In this document: positions 1 to 8,607 of the stretch, piece after piece
Numbering within the stretch: the stretch's first letter is position 1
Layout of the letters: every line of letters starts with the position of its first letter
Origin: Hyunsoonleella jejuensis
GTDB taxonomy: Bacteria > Bacteroidota > Bacteroidia > Flavobacteriales > Flavobacteriaceae
Length of the DNA: 64,000 bases
Assembly: GCF_900111025.1 (NCBI RefSeq)
Contig: NZ_FOFN01000002.1
Coordinates: 310,001-374,000 of the forward strand
Direction of reading: 5' to 3'
Translations under genes and position numbers: made by a program
The notes under the pieces: model-generated
Database searches by the model: none
Told to the model about the DNA's origin: nothing
The model's input: only the letters and a program-made list of their open reading frames with translations

Positions 1-142
1 CCCTGTTCCATTTGGCACAACCCACATATATCTCAGGAATATTGTCATCTTTAACAGCGTTTAAAACACGTTTGGTTTCTGGGTGATCTTTTGGTAATGT
101 AAAATCTATATCTTGTGGATTATTAACACTTCCGAATTTCAT
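1..142 (-). CDS. DUF72 (YecE-like) protein, N-terminal part only
   Basis: This is an open frame on the minus strand that runs off the left edge, so only the first 47 residues are seen. It starts MKFGSVNNPQDIDFTLPKDH and continues to an EIYVGCAKWN stretch, the first strand of the TIM-barrel-like DUF72 family as I remember it from flavobacteria. The function of DUF72 is not established. The ATG is followed by an AT-rich upstream region without a clear ribosome binding site, which is usual in this phylum. The identification rests on the short N-terminus only. Confidence 0.7.
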   Translation of the reverse strand, partial: MKFGSVNNPQDIDFTLPKDHPETKRVLNAVKDDNIPEIYVGCAKWNR

Positions 143-258
143 TTTAAATTTTTTCTAAAGATAAAAAACTTCGATGTTAATAACCTCGTTAACAATTAAG
201 AATCGATCCTGAAATTTCAAGGTTTTTATTTCGATACTTTTATTGAAAATCTCCATAA

Positions 259-675
259 ATGGACTCTAGAGCATTCAACCTAAAACAAATCCGTCCTGAA
301 ATTTTAAGCGCTACTATTAAGGAAAATATGAGTACCGACGAACGTTTTCAAAATTTGGTGTTGCGCCCCATTATTAAATTTCAAAATGACCTGTTAATTG
401 CAGTATTTAAAAACTATATCACCAAACACAAATCGGTGTTTTATGATTTGTCTTTGGAAAAGCGTATGCTTTACATTGAAAACGCTATTCAAAAAGACAT
501 GAAACTGCGTAATTCCATGAAAGGGATGATTATCGGTTTGTTTACAGTTGAAGACTACGAGATTTACATTCAAAATTCTTCTGCGCTAAACAAGCGTATG
601 ATGACGATTGTAAAAGAGCGGTTATTGAGCCATATTCAGCTGTTTGAGAGACCTGAGGTTTTGGTCGCAGTTTAA
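259..675 (+). CDS. conserved flavobacterial protein of unknown function
   Basis: This 138-residue soluble protein has no signal peptide or membrane segment and looks largely helical and charged. I recognise the general type from flavobacterial genomes, where it is sometimes labelled glyoxalase, but no vicinal-oxygen-chelate metal ligands can be picked out, so I do not adopt that name. Features are a conserved-looking LRPIIKFQNDLL segment near residue 36 and a KGMIIGLFTVEDYEIY segment near residue 88. It stands alone, divergent from the DUF72 gene and convergent with the cation transporter, with only seven bases between the two stops. Confidence 0.75.
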   Translation: MDSRAFNLKQIRPEILSATIKENMSTDERFQNLVLRPIIKFQNDLLIAVFKNYITKHKSVFYDLSLEKRMLYIENAIQKDMKLRNSMKGMIIGLFTVEDYEIYIQNSSALNKRMMTIVKERLLSHIQLFERPEVLVAV

Positions 676-682
676 CGTATTT

Positions 683-1477
683 TTATTTACTCAACTTTAA
701 AATCCGTAATGCACCTTGAATAACCAGAACGAAAACTATGGTGCCTATTATTAAATCTGGCTTGCTAGAATTTAACCAATTTACCAATATTCCTGCGATG
801 ATCACTCCTAAATTGATAATCACATCGTTAGATGTGAAAATCATACTTGCTTTCATGTGTGCCTGGTTCTTACTTTTTGATTTTTGCAAAATATAAAGGC
901 AAATTGCATTTGCAATAAGCGCAAATATGGATACAACAATCATTGTGGAAAAATTAGGTAGTTGTTCCGCCCCAAAAAACCGTCTTAGAACTTCAATAAA
1001 TCCTATCACTGCCAAGGTTATTTGAAAATAGCCAGCAATTTTTGCAATTTGTTTTTTCCTAATCAATGTTCCGCCAACAGCCAACAAACTTAAGCCATAT
1101 ACAAAACTATCGGCAAGCATATCTAAACTATCAGCAACAAGCCCCATAGATTTAGAAATAAACCCTGTGGCAATCTCAATAATAAAAAACACAAAATTTA
1201 TAGTAAGAACAGTCCAAAGTAGTTTTCTCTGACTCGTGTTTTCGTTGAGATTTATGTCTTCAGATTTTTCGCTGGATATTTTTTTTCCTCCTAAATTCAA
1301 ATCGAGAATTGAGGTTTCAATAAGTTCAGCATCATCATGATGGTATACGGTTAATCTTCGGTTTGGTATATCAAAATGCAAATTCACGACACCTGCAATA
1401 CCATCTAACTTCATACGGATAAGATTCTCCTCAGAAGGGCAATCCATTTTAGTAATCTCAAAAATTGTTTTATTCAT
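683..1477 (-). CDS. cation transporter with N-terminal HMA-like domain (CDF type)
   Basis: Residues 1-70 resemble a heavy-metal-associated ferredoxin-like domain, but the metal loop reads MDCPSEEN with a single Cys instead of CxxC. From about residue 85 there are about six hydrophobic helices typical of cation diffusion facilitators, which export divalent metals from the cytoplasm in exchange for protons. Acidic residues D116, D119 and D123 fall in the second helix and N217/D218 in the fifth, where the family's metal site lies. At 264 residues it is short and lacks the usual C-terminal cytoplasmic domain. The substrate metal cannot be read from the sequence. It lies just downstream of the DUF2461 gene and may be co-transcribed with it. 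Confidence 0.8.
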   Translation of the reverse strand: MNKTIFEITKMDCPSEENLIRMKLDGIAGVVNLHFDIPNRRLTVYHHDDAELIETSILDLNLGGKKISSEKSEDINLNENTSQRKLLWTVLTINFVFFIIEIATGFISKSMGLVADSLDMLADSFVYGLSLLAVGGTLIRKKQIAKIAGYFQITLAVIGFIEVLRRFFGAEQLPNFSTMIVVSIFALIANAICLYILQKSKSKNQAHMKASMIFTSNDVIINLGVIIAGILVNWLNSSKPDLIIGTIVFVLVIQGALRILKLSK

Positions 1478-1489
1478 TAAAAAAAATTC

Positions 1490-2173
1490 CTAATCAATCA
1501 AAGACACTCCATTCAAATCGGTAGTTAGTACATCACTCATATAATCAAAAAATAGGCGAATAGTTTTAAAAGCGTAATCAACTTCCGTTAAAAAACTAGC
1601 ATCTAAAACTTCTTTGTCTGTATATTTTTTAGTGAAGATGTACTGCTTCTTTTTAATCAAATCTATCGCTGGATGCTCTTTACTAAAGCCCTTGGGTGCA
1701 GTTTTAACTTCATCACCAACAAATGAATCACCCCAAATCGAATTAAATTTTTTATTTGCCAAAATCTCGCGAATTTCAGAATCATCCATTCCAAATTCTT
1801 TACGAATACGTAATAAATCTTCTTTAGCAGGTTCCCAAAAGCCTGTTGCTATAAAACTTTCGTTATTTGGTTGTATATGTAAATAATAACCACCTCTTAG
1901 TCGTGGTTTTGTTCTGTGAAACGATCCGCCAAAATGCGTTTTGTATGGCAACTTATTTTTTGAAAAGCGGACATCACGATATATTCTGAATATTTTAAGT
2001 TTATCAATGTCATCGTGCTTTTTCAAATTCTCAAAAACAGCATTGTAAAATAATTTTACTTCGCCTTCAATAGCCTTAAATTCAGGTTTATGGGCATTAA
2101 ACCAATCGCGATTATTATTCTTTTCTAATTTTTTAAAAAATGTAAAGATTGACTTTGGCACGGATACACTCAT
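1490..2173 (-). CDS. DUF2461 family protein
   Basis: The 227-residue protein matches the DUF2461/TIGR02453 family in length and in hallmark segments: a start with FFKKLEKNNNRDWFNAHK, the FRIYRDVRFSKNKLPYKTHF stretch near residue 62, then a GGYYLHIQP strand. The family is widespread in bacteria and some fungi; its biochemical activity is unknown. The protein is soluble with no signal peptide. A 12-base gap to the downstream transporter suggests a shared transcript. The identification is firm, the function is not. Confidence 0.88.
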   Translation of the reverse strand: MSVSVPKSIFTFFKKLEKNNNRDWFNAHKPEFKAIEGEVKLFYNAVFENLKKHDDIDKLKIFRIYRDVRFSKNKLPYKTHFGGSFHRTKPRLRGGYYLHIQPNNESFIATGFWEPAKEDLLRIRKEFGMDDSEIREILANKKFNSIWGDSFVGDEVKTAPKGFSKEHPAIDLIKKKQYIFTKKYTDKEVLDASFLTEVDYAFKTIRLFFDYMSDVLTTDLNGVSLID

Positions 2174-2207
2174 GAGGTTCTCGATTTTAATAGAAACCTA
2201 AAAATAC

Positions 2208-2237
2208 AAAAAGTCTCAAGTTACCTTGAGACTTTTT
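2208..2237 (-). terminator. intrinsic terminator downstream of the MscS/Dps genes
   Basis: A perfect hairpin has arms AAGTCTCAAG and CTTGAGACTT around a four-base TTAC loop, flanked by A-runs on one side and T-runs on the other. It can therefore work on either strand. Its likely job is to end leftward transcription from mscS before the DUF2461 gene. The roughly 190 bases between it and the mscS stop hold no gene that I can support. Confidence 0.75.
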
Positions 2238-2426
2238 TATTTATCTTAACTCGAAATAGCTATTTCATAGCATCATATTTTTGGTTTTGATACTTATAGA
2301 ATCTTCATCGTAATACGCTACATCAAAATTCCATTTTCATATGAAGTAGAAATTATGTTTAGTTCTTGATTTCTTATTTCATTTCATCGTCAACATCATA
2401 CAATGCATCTCGTGCATTTTTAATAG

Positions 2427-3329
2427 TTAATTACTATTTTGTTCTTCATTTACGAAAGAGTTGTCTAAAGCCAATTTATTATCGAATTGCAACGTTGTAA
2501 TTGGGAATGGAATATTAATATTAGCTTTATCGTAAGCTTTCTTAATTTCTATAATAGCTTTAGTCTTAGCCTTCAATTTTTCCAACATGCTTTCAGCATC
2601 TATCCAAAACCTGCACATGTAGTTAATAGAACTTCCTCCAAATTCGGTATAATAAAATTCCACCTCATCTGGATCATTAACCTGCTCAAATTTGTTGGCT
2701 ATTGTTTCTTTTGTCAAACGCTCTACTTCTTCTAAATCAGATTCATATCCAACACCACATTCAACCACCACTCTCATTCGGGTTGTAAGTGAATAATTTT
2801 TAAGTGGATTTTCTAAAATCATTTTATTTGGTATAATTACTAAGTTGTTGTCTGCTTGTTTCAACACAAATTCTTTTAAATTTACATCAACAACTTCTCC
2901 CGAAAAGCCATTGGTTTCTACCCAATTACCCAATTGAATTCGTTTTCTAAACGATATTACAACTCCCGCAAATGTATTTGAAAGTGTACCTTGCAGCGCT
3001 AAACCTATAGCTAAACCTGCAACACCGGCACCTGCCAATAATGAGGTTAACATTTTGCTCAAGTTTAATATACCTAAGGCTAAGAATAATCCTGCGGCAA
3101 CTACTGCCACGGCAGATATTTTAGCAATGATTTTTGCAATTGATTTTTGGTTGACACGTTTTTGAACCAATTTTAATACAAACTTCCTAGTGTAGCGCGC
3201 TACAAAATAAGCTGTAAACATTACTACGATTGCGAGTATTAAATTTGGTATATTTTGTATAATTGCACTTAACCATCCTTCTAATTTTTCTATAAGTTCG
3301 GTAAATGCTTTTCCTATTGTACTTTCCAT
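2427..3329 (-). CDS. mscS: small-conductance mechanosensitive channel (MscS family)
   Basis: The product is an inner-membrane channel that opens under membrane tension to release solutes during hypo-osmotic shock. It has hydrophobic segments near residues 25-45, 68-90 and 93-125. The third contains the Gly/Ala-rich GLAIGLALQGTLSNTFAG pore helix typical of MscS. After it come the beta domain (GNWVETNGFSGEVVDVN, near residue 134) and the IIPNKMILENPLKNYS segment. At 300 residues it matches the minimal E. coli-type MscS. It lies 52 bases downstream of dps on the same strand, a plausible stress-related pair, and is followed by a strong hairpin terminator. Confidence 0.92.
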   Translation of the reverse strand: MESTIGKAFTELIEKLEGWLSAIIQNIPNLILAIVVMFTAYFVARYTRKFVLKLVQKRVNQKSIAKIIAKISAVAVVAAGLFLALGILNLSKMLTSLLAGAGVAGLAIGLALQGTLSNTFAGVVISFRKRIQLGNWVETNGFSGEVVDVNLKEFVLKQADNNLVIIPNKMILENPLKNYSLTTRMRVVVECGVGYESDLEEVERLTKETIANKFEQVNDPDEVEFYYTEFGGSSINYMCRFWIDAESMLEKLKAKTKAIIEIKKAYDKANINIPFPITTLQFDNKLALDNSFVNEEQNSN

Positions 3330-3381
3330 TTTTTTCTAAATTTTAATTCTTGTTATTTTTCTTAATACTTTCGATAAGTTA

Positions 3382-3885
3382 TTAAGCTTCAACAATATTA
3401 TCCTTTAGGTTTTCAGAAGTTTTCTTTGACCAAGCATTTAGCATCCAACTAGATTTTTCTAATTCTCTAATATAGGCACCTATAAGGTCTATAGTACCTT
3501 CATCAGAAATGGCTTCGGCTTTTTCAATAACTTTTCCCATCTGTTTCAAAAGAAGTTTGTGATCGTCCAAAGTCTCATCAACCATGTTTTGGTCAGATTT
3601 CAATGGTGCCTCCTCTAGGATTGAAGATGTTTTTAAATAGTCTTCTAATTTACTCATAGGATGGTAGCGTAACGTTAAAATACGCTCAGCAATTTCATCA
3701 ATTTTTACTTTGGCATCATTGTACAATTCTTCAAACTTTTCATGCAAGTCAAAGAAATTTTTTCCAATAATGTTCCAATGTTTACTTCTTAATTTTTGAT
3801 AATACACGTGGTAGTCGGCTAATAAAACATTTAATTCCACCACCACAGGCATTAGTTCTTCATCATTCATGTTTAAATAGCTCAT
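3382..3885 (-). CDS. dps: Dps family iron-storage/DNA-protection protein
   Basis: The 167-residue ferritin-like protein would form a dodecamer that oxidises and stores iron with hydrogen peroxide and may protect DNA. The inter-subunit ferroxidase ligands of Dps can be placed by spacing: H36 (in RSKHWN), H48, an acidic residue at 52, D63 and E67 (in KIDEIAERI). The N-terminal tail is short and not notably basic, so DNA binding may be weak. The gene precedes mscS in the same direction. No OxyR or PerR box could be recognised upstream. Confidence 0.92.
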   Translation of the reverse strand: MSYLNMNDEELMPVVVELNVLLADYHVYYQKLRSKHWNIIGKNFFDLHEKFEELYNDAKVKIDEIAERILTLRYHPMSKLEDYLKTSSILEEAPLKSDQNMVDETLDDHKLLLKQMGKVIEKAEAISDEGTIDLIGAYIRELEKSSWMLNAWSKKTSENLKDNIVEA

Positions 3886-4299
3886 AATTTTATTTTTTTG
3901 TTTTTAATTTCATTATATAAACTATAGGATATCTTAAAAATGTCAAGCGGTTTAACAGGCTTTAACCCTAATGGTTATTTATTAACATAATTTTAAGTTA
4001 AAAAACCTATAAACTGTTAAAGGTTTTTAAGAAGAAAAGGTATCGTGACACTACACACTCTTAGACCGCGCTCAGGCTAAATAAGTTGGGCTTTCACCCT
4101 TCGCACTCTGCGATAGGTACACACAACTTTGGCCTGTCATGAGCTCAGTCGAAGCACTAAATTCCAAACGCAGAATCCCATATAGGTTGCTTAAACGGAA
4201 AAGGTGTTCAAATTTGTTTTTCAACTATCAGAAAACAAGCTGAGAGTAGTTTATTAAAAAGTTTTTTAATTTCACAGCGATTATTATCGGCTGTTCACA
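3886..4299. other. gene-free gap between truA-like gene and dps, with a GC-richer patch
   Basis: No open frame here looks like a gene. The part next to dps is very AT-rich and probably contains its promoter. The middle (about 4055-4200) is richer in G and C than its surroundings and includes CTCAGTCGAAGCAC, close to short dispersed repeats that I associate with flavobacterial intergenic regions. The rest is AT-rich with no further feature that I can support. Confidence 0.5.
4001..4028 (-). terminator. possible terminator of the truA-like gene
   Basis: Eight-base arms AAAAACCT and AGGTTTTT enclose a 12-base loop, about 270 bases beyond the stop of the leftward truA-like gene, and are followed on the minus strand by a T-rich run. 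The stem is short and only three pairs are G:C, so this is a weak call. Confidence 0.35.
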
Positions 4300-5076
4300 T
4301 TATTCAAATTCCACAGAATTCAAAATCAGTCCAGAGGCAGGTGCGATATAATCCATTTTAATTTTACTATCAGGAATAAAACTCTCCTCTATATCTTTAA
4401 GTGTTAAATTTCCTTTCCCCAAATCAATCAAAGTTCCCATCATTAATCGAATTTGATTTCGCATAAACCCTTTACCTTTTACCCTTAGAATGTATGATTG
4501 TTCTGGAAAATAACTGGCAGTGTAAATATGGTTTTCTACTAGTTCGCATGTTACAATCTCTCTGATATAAACGCCATTTTCAGTAGGCTTATAGCAATAA
4601 CTCCATAAATAATGTTCACCTTCAAAAAGTTTAGCGCCATGTTTCATAATATCAATATCCAAATCATCTAAAATAGTAGTCATTATAGGTGCACAAAACG
4701 GATGGCATTTTTCACCAAACGTAAACAAATACAAATATTCCTTGACTTTGGAATTCTGAATAATATTAAACTCAGCATTTACCTCTTTAATACTTAAAGC
4801 TCTTATATCTTGAGGTAAATTATAATTGAATAGCGCTAAAAACTCAGTTTCGTTTCTTATGGGTTCTTTTAAAAATAACTCAAAAGCAGCATGCTCTGCA
4901 GAAACCATTGCATCCGTTCTTCCCGAAGTTAATGTTTTAAAATATTTACCTTCCATAATGTAGTTAAGGGTACGATCTACCATAAGATGTAACGTTTTTA
5001 CATTTGGTTGCTTTTGCCACCCATGAAAACGATAGCCTAAATATTGAATATCTACAACGTAAAAATACTTCTTCAT
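4300..5076 (-). CDS. TruA-like tRNA pseudouridine synthase, divergent
   Basis: TruA isomerises uridines 38-40 in the tRNA anticodon arm. This 258-residue protein has the family layout: an N-terminal IQYLGYRFHGWQKQP strand, the catalytic-Asp motif SGRTDAMVSA (D55), and a late MRNQIRLMMGTLIDLGKG segment. The motif differs from the usual GRTDxGVHA in having Met and Ser where Gly and His are common, so this may be a paralogue with altered target choice; many Bacteroidota appear to carry more than one TruA-like protein. It is divergent from the small membrane protein gene to its right. Confidence 0.82.
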   Translation of the reverse strand: MKKYFYVVDIQYLGYRFHGWQKQPNVKTLHLMVDRTLNYIMEGKYFKTLTSGRTDAMVSAEHAAFELFLKEPIRNETEFLALFNYNLPQDIRALSIKEVNAEFNIIQNSKVKEYLYLFTFGEKCHPFCAPIMTTILDDLDIDIMKHGAKLFEGEHYLWSYCYKPTENGVYIREIVTCELVENHIYTASYFPEQSYILRVKGKGFMRNQIRLMMGTLIDLGKGNLTLKDIEESFIPDSKIKMDYIAPASGLILNSVEFE

Positions 5077-5171
5077 TATTCCTTAAAGAAAATGGAAAGT
5101 AATCTATTTATCTATTGTGGCAAAAAATTTATAAATTGTATTATCATTTACTAACTAAAAACTATAAAATT

Positions 5172-5591
5172 ATGTTGAATTCTACATCAAGCAAACCGCC
5201 AATTTGGTTTTGGATTGTGAGTATTATTGCTCTTATTTGGAACGGCATGGGCGTAAATGCCTATTTACAACAAGCGTATGATACCGAAAGTTATCGTGCC
5301 ATGTATTCACCAGAACAACTTGAAATTGCAGCCAACATGCCCGCTTGGGTTACCGCTGTTTTTGCTATTGCTGTTTTTGGGGGCGCTTTAGCGGCCATTG
5401 GACTATTACTTAGAAAATCATGGTCTGTTAAATTATGGTACCTATCATTGTTAGCGGTTATTGTACAAATGGGATACATTTTAATTAATGGCTACGCCTC
5501 TAGTATTGGAATGACTATAATGATAATTGTACTGGCTTTCTTTTTTGTATGGTTTGCAAGAAAATCTGAAGCAAACGGATGGCTCAACTAA
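5172..5591 (+). CDS. small membrane protein of unknown function
   Basis: The 139-residue protein has four predicted membrane helices (approximately residues 10-28, 57-78, 83-103 and 107-130). I start it at the ATG giving MLNSTSSKPPIWF, because the longer frame begins with a charged, non-conserved-looking extension running through the upstream AT-rich region. Between helices one and two lies a soluble loop with YSPEQLEIAANMP. I cannot assign a family with certainty. It stands alone between two leftward genes. Confidence 0.72.
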   Translation: MLNSTSSKPPIWFWIVSIIALIWNGMGVNAYLQQAYDTESYRAMYSPEQLEIAANMPAWVTAVFAIAVFGGALAAIGLLLRKSWSVKLWYLSLLAVIVQMGYILINGYASSIGMTIMIIVLAFFFVWFARKSEANGWLN

Positions 5592-5603
5592 ATTAACCTT
5601 AAA

Positions 5604-6293
5604 CTAATTCCTAGAAATGAAGGTGCTTTTCGGATTAATTAAAGCAATATATCGTAACAGAGCATATATAAAAATAGAGATAGCAATAATCTCAAAAGAT
5701 TCCTCTATGGTATAAAACATTGCATATTCTATATTTTCTTGACCATAAAGTTCGTGATGTCTTCCTCCAAAAAGCTCTATCCCTACTGCACCAAAAACGA
5801 ATAAAAAACCAGAAACCAAAAATAAGTTTCTGGTTTTCTTTTCTAGTTTGTATAAAAATGGAATAAACTTAAACAATAATAGCAGCCCAAGAATACCGTA
5901 CGGAATAACCCAACTATAATATAAAAGTCCTGTTAAATTAAATTGACTTCTAAAGACCATAATAGTTCTTTCATGAATTTCGACAGATTCATCAATAGAC
6001 ATATATAAAAAAATGATACTTAACCAAAGCCAAGAGGCATTTCCTTTATTCAACCTTTTTACAGAAATATTAATATAATACGTTAAAATAGAAGCTGTTA
6101 ATAGTATCAATGAAGAATATAAAGTTGATATACTTGTTTCACTATTAAAACTAGTTGCATTGGAAATATGAGTTACCAATCGATTGCTATAGCTAAGCTT
6201 TAGCCATATACCAACACAATTAAATACGAGTAAAATAAAAAATAACCATAGTAACCACTTTAAAACTAAACGTGGTGAGTAATATATGGTCAT
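5604..6293 (-). CDS. unknown integral membrane protein with Glu/His motifs
   Basis: I do not recognise a named family. The 229-residue protein has about six hydrophobic helices (near 8-30, 57-76, 88-102, 124-145, 156-174 and 194-214). Polar motifs lie at helix ends: MSIDESVEIHE near residue 97, GGRHHELYG near residue 177 and IEESFEI near residue 192. These Glu/His clusters within a membrane protein could bind a metal or cofactor, which is inference. It is convergent with the preceding small membrane protein gene (12 bases apart) and has no obvious operon partner. Confidence 0.7.
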   Translation of the reverse strand: MTIYYSPRLVLKWLLWLFFILLVFNCVGIWLKLSYSNRLVTHISNATSFNSETSISTLYSSLILLTASILTYYINISVKRLNKGNASWLWLSIIFLYMSIDESVEIHERTIMVFRSQFNLTGLLYYSWVIPYGILGLLLLFKFIPFLYKLEKKTRNLFLVSGFLFVFGAVGIELFGGRHHELYGQENIEYAMFYTIEESFEIIAISIFIYALLRYIALINPKSTFISRN

Positions 6294-6413
6294 AATTTAA
6301 TAATTGAATTCTTACAAATATAAAAAAAATAAATACAGTCTTTTTATTATCGCTTAATTTTTGAACCCATGCAATAATATTAATAAATAATATGGTGTAT
6401 GAAAGCGATGGGG

Positions 6414-7013
6414 CTACTTATGCCTCCCTTTTAATTCCTCTTCAATATCTTTTAGGGTAAAACCTTTTGCTTGCAGCAACATTAAGTAGTGAAATAATAA
6501 ATCTGCCGACTCATATAAAAATAATTCATCGTTGTTGTCCATAGCCTCAATAACAGTTTCTACGGCCTCCTCACCTACTTTTTGAGCTACTTTATTGATG
6601 CCTTTTGAAAACAAACTAGCTACATAAGATTTCGCAGTATCTTTATTCGCAACCCGTTCTGTAATTACATCTTCCAAGGTTGAAAAGAATCCATAAGATG
6701 GTGTGTTTTCTTCTCCCCAACAATTACCTGTTCCTTTGTGACACGTTGGTCCCACTGGATTTACTAAAACCAACAAAGTATCATTGTCACAGTCATTCTT
6801 AATACCTACTAAGTTTAAAAAATTACCACTTTCTTCCCCTTTAGTCCATAAACGTTGTTTACTTCTACTGAAGAAGGTTACTTTTTTGGTTTTCAAGGTT
6901 TTTTGATAAGCTTCTTCGTTCATGTAACCCAACATTAATACATTTTTTGTTGTAGCATCCTGAATTATTGCTGGAACTAAACCTTTATCGTCATATTTAA
7001 TTGTCATAATCAT
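6414..7013 (-). CDS. hisIE: bifunctional phosphoribosyl-AMP cyclohydrolase/phosphoribosyl-ATP pyrophosphatase
   Basis: The product carries out steps two and three of histidine synthesis, hydrolysing PR-ATP to PR-AMP and then opening the purine ring. The N-terminal HisI half (to about residue 105) has the metal-binding Cys cluster GPTCHKGTGNCWGE. The C-terminal HisE half has the FSKGINKVAQKVGEEAVETV helix typical of the pyrophosphatase. At 199 residues it has the usual fused length. A second ATG lies two codons in and could be the true start. It is the last gene of the his operon, following hisF after a 43-base gap containing a palindrome. Confidence 0.96.
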   Translation of the reverse strand: MIMTIKYDDKGLVPAIIQDATTKNVLMLGYMNEEAYQKTLKTKKVTFFSRSKQRLWTKGEESGNFLNLVGIKNDCDNDTLLVLVNPVGPTCHKGTGNCWGEENTPSYGFFSTLEDVITERVANKDTAKSYVASLFSKGINKVAQKVGEEAVETVIEAMDNNDELFLYESADLLFHYLMLLQAKGFTLKDIEEELKGRHK

Positions 7014-7023
7014 TGCTTATAAG

Positions 7024-7043
7024 ATGCTGAAACAAATTCAGCA
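7024..7043. repeat. palindromic intergenic element (copy 1) between hisF and hisIE
   Basis: ATGCTGAA and TTCAGCA arms surround a five-base loop. The same palindrome with a closely similar loop occurs in the hisC-hisD gap. It is probably a dispersed hairpin element of the genome. It lacks a T-run and so does not look like a terminator. Confidence 0.6.
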
Positions 7044-7056
7044 AAACGAATGCACT

Positions 7057-7812
7057 TTACAAACGCACTTCTATATTATTTTCTTTTAGTTCTTTTTTCA
7101 ATACAGGGATGGGAATTTCGCCAAAATGGAATATACTTGCTGCTAATGCCGCATCTGCTTTTCCTATTGTAAAAGTATCAACAAAATGCGCTACCTTACC
7201 AGCACCTCCCGAGGCTATAATTGGAATATTTACCATATCTGATAATTTTGCCAAAGCTTCATCCGCAAATCCGTTCTTAGTACCATCATGGTTCATTGAA
7301 GTGAATAGAATTTCGCCCGCCCCTCTTTTTTCAACCTCTTTAGCCCATTCAAACAAATCAATTTCAGTTGGAATACTTCCGCCTGCCAAATGTACTTTCC
7401 ATTGCCCTTCAATTTGTTTTGCATCGATAGCTACTACGACACACTGACTTCCAAATTTATCTGCCAATTCGTTGACCAATTGGGGTCTTTTAACCGCTGA
7501 AGAGTTAATAGACACCTTATCTGCCCCATTTTTTAACAAAGCATCTACATGCGCTACAGAAGAAATACCCCCGCCAACGGTAAACGGGATATTTACCTGT
7601 TCGGCAACGTGTAGTACCATTTCCAAGGTTGTCGCTCGAGCCTCTAACGTTGCGGTAATATCTAAAAACACCAATTCATCTGCACCTTGATCTGCATACT
7701 GTTTTGCTAATGCTACCGGATCTCCTGCATCACGTAAATCCACAAAGTTGACACCTTTAACAGTTCGCCCATTTTTTATATCTAAACAAGGTATGATTCT
7801 CTTAGTAAGCAT
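7057..7812 (-). CDS. hisF: imidazole glycerol phosphate synthase, cyclase subunit
   Basis: HisF pairs with HisH to convert PRFAR plus ammonia into imidazole glycerol phosphate and AICAR. The (beta/alpha)8 barrel is clear: the start [20 protein letters not shown] with catalytic Asp in CLDI, the FTVGGGISS phosphate loop near residue 79, the second catalytic Asp in VVVAIDAKQ, and IIASGGAGK near the end. The length of 251 residues is normal. Its ATG overlaps the stop of hisA by one base (TAATG), implying coupled translation. Confidence 0.98.
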   Translation of the reverse strand: MLTKRIIPCLDIKNGRTVKGVNFVDLRDAGDPVALAKQYADQGADELVFLDITATLEARATTLEMVLHVAEQVNIPFTVGGGISSVAHVDALLKNGADKVSINSSAVKRPQLVNELADKFGSQCVVVAIDAKQIEGQWKVHLAGGSIPTEIDLFEWAKEVEKRGAGEILFTSMNHDGTKNGFADEALAKLSDMVNIPIIASGGAGKVAHFVDTFTIGKADAALAASIFHFGEIPIPVLKKELKENNIEVRL

Positions 7813-8543
7813 TACACATATTTTTCAAGTTCATATAAACTAATTCTCTTCTCATAAATGGCCTTTCCGATAATTACACCTTCACAACCCAAATCTATTA
7901 ATCTAGGTAATTCATCAACATGCGAAATACCTCCAGAGGCTATTAACTTTACAGATTGACCGCTACTATTTGAACAGTTAGAAATAATGTCCTTATACAA
8001 ATCAAAAGAAGGTCCTTCCAACATCCCATCTTTTGATATATCAGTACAAATAACATACTTAATACCTTTCTTTTGATATGTTTTAATAAAAGGAATTACG
8101 TCTTCTGAACTATCTTCTTGCCATCCACTAATAGCTATTTTACCTGCATTACTATCGGCTCCCAATATTATTTTTTCGCTACCATATTTATTAATCCAGC
8201 CCTCGAAAGTCTTTGGGTCCTTTACAGCGATACTTCCACCTGTAATTTGTCTTGCACCAGAATTAAAGGCAATGTGTAAATCTTCATCTGCTTTTAGTCC
8301 ACCACCAAAATCAATTTTTAATTTCGTTTTAGTAGCTATCTGCTCCAGTATCTTATAATTTACAATATGACTTGCCTTTGCGCCATCTAAATCCACTAAA
8401 TGTAAATATTCTATACCGGACGCCTCAAACATTTTGGCCACTTCTAGAGGATTTTCATTATACACTTTTTTGGTATCGTAATCGCCTTTGGTAAGGCGCA
8501 CACATTTTCCTTCAATAATATCTATGGCTGGTATTATTCTCAT
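7812..8543 (-). CDS. hisA: phosphoribosyl-formimino-AICAR-phosphate ribotide isomerase
   Basis: HisA isomerises ProFAR to PRFAR, the substrate of HisHF. The start is placed at [17 protein letters not shown] because HisA proteins begin there; the longer frame adds 13 residues encoded by an intergenic repeat. Visible features are the catalytic Asp in PAIDI, the [13 protein letters not shown] loop, the [15 protein letters not shown] segment with the second catalytic Asp, and the LIASGGIS phosphate-binding loop. The length of 243 residues is typical. Its stop overlaps the hisF start. Confidence 0.97.
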   Translation of the reverse strand: MRIIPAIDIIEGKCVRLTKGDYDTKKVYNENPLEVAKMFEASGIEYLHLVDLDGAKASHIVNYKILEQIATKTKLKIDFGGGLKADEDLHIAFNSGARQITGGSIAVKDPKTFEGWINKYGSEKIILGADSNAGKIAISGWQEDSSEDVIPFIKTYQKKGIKYVICTDISKDGMLEGPSFDLYKDIISNCSNSSGQSVKLIASGGISHVDELPRLIDLGCEGVIIGKAIYEKRISLYELEKYV

Positions 8544-8607
8544 ATTTTGGCTATTCTTAATTAGCAATTTGTAATTAGCCACAGGCTAAAGACAAAGACT
8601 AAAAGCA
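8544..8607. repeat. palindrome-rich intergenic repeat between hisH and hisA
   Basis: The gap consists of permutations of GGCTA, TTAGC and TAGCC, including an inverted pair GGCTA...TAGCC flanking an AATTAGCAATTTGTAATTAG centre. Its composition resembles the hisB-hisH gap, so both probably derive from the same kind of dispersed flavobacterial repeat. Confidence 0.45.

Noticed and set aside
2238-2426. A short minus-strand frame just past the mscS stop that reads like the end of a protein (ARDALYDVDDEMK)
   Set aside because: It has no start codon and a stop lies closely upstream, so it is at most a remnant and was not listed as a gene.
4055-4200. Resemblance of GTTGGGC and related motifs to an integron attC site
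   Set aside because: The paired core sites and an imperfect palindrome of the right length are missing, and no integrase is nearby.
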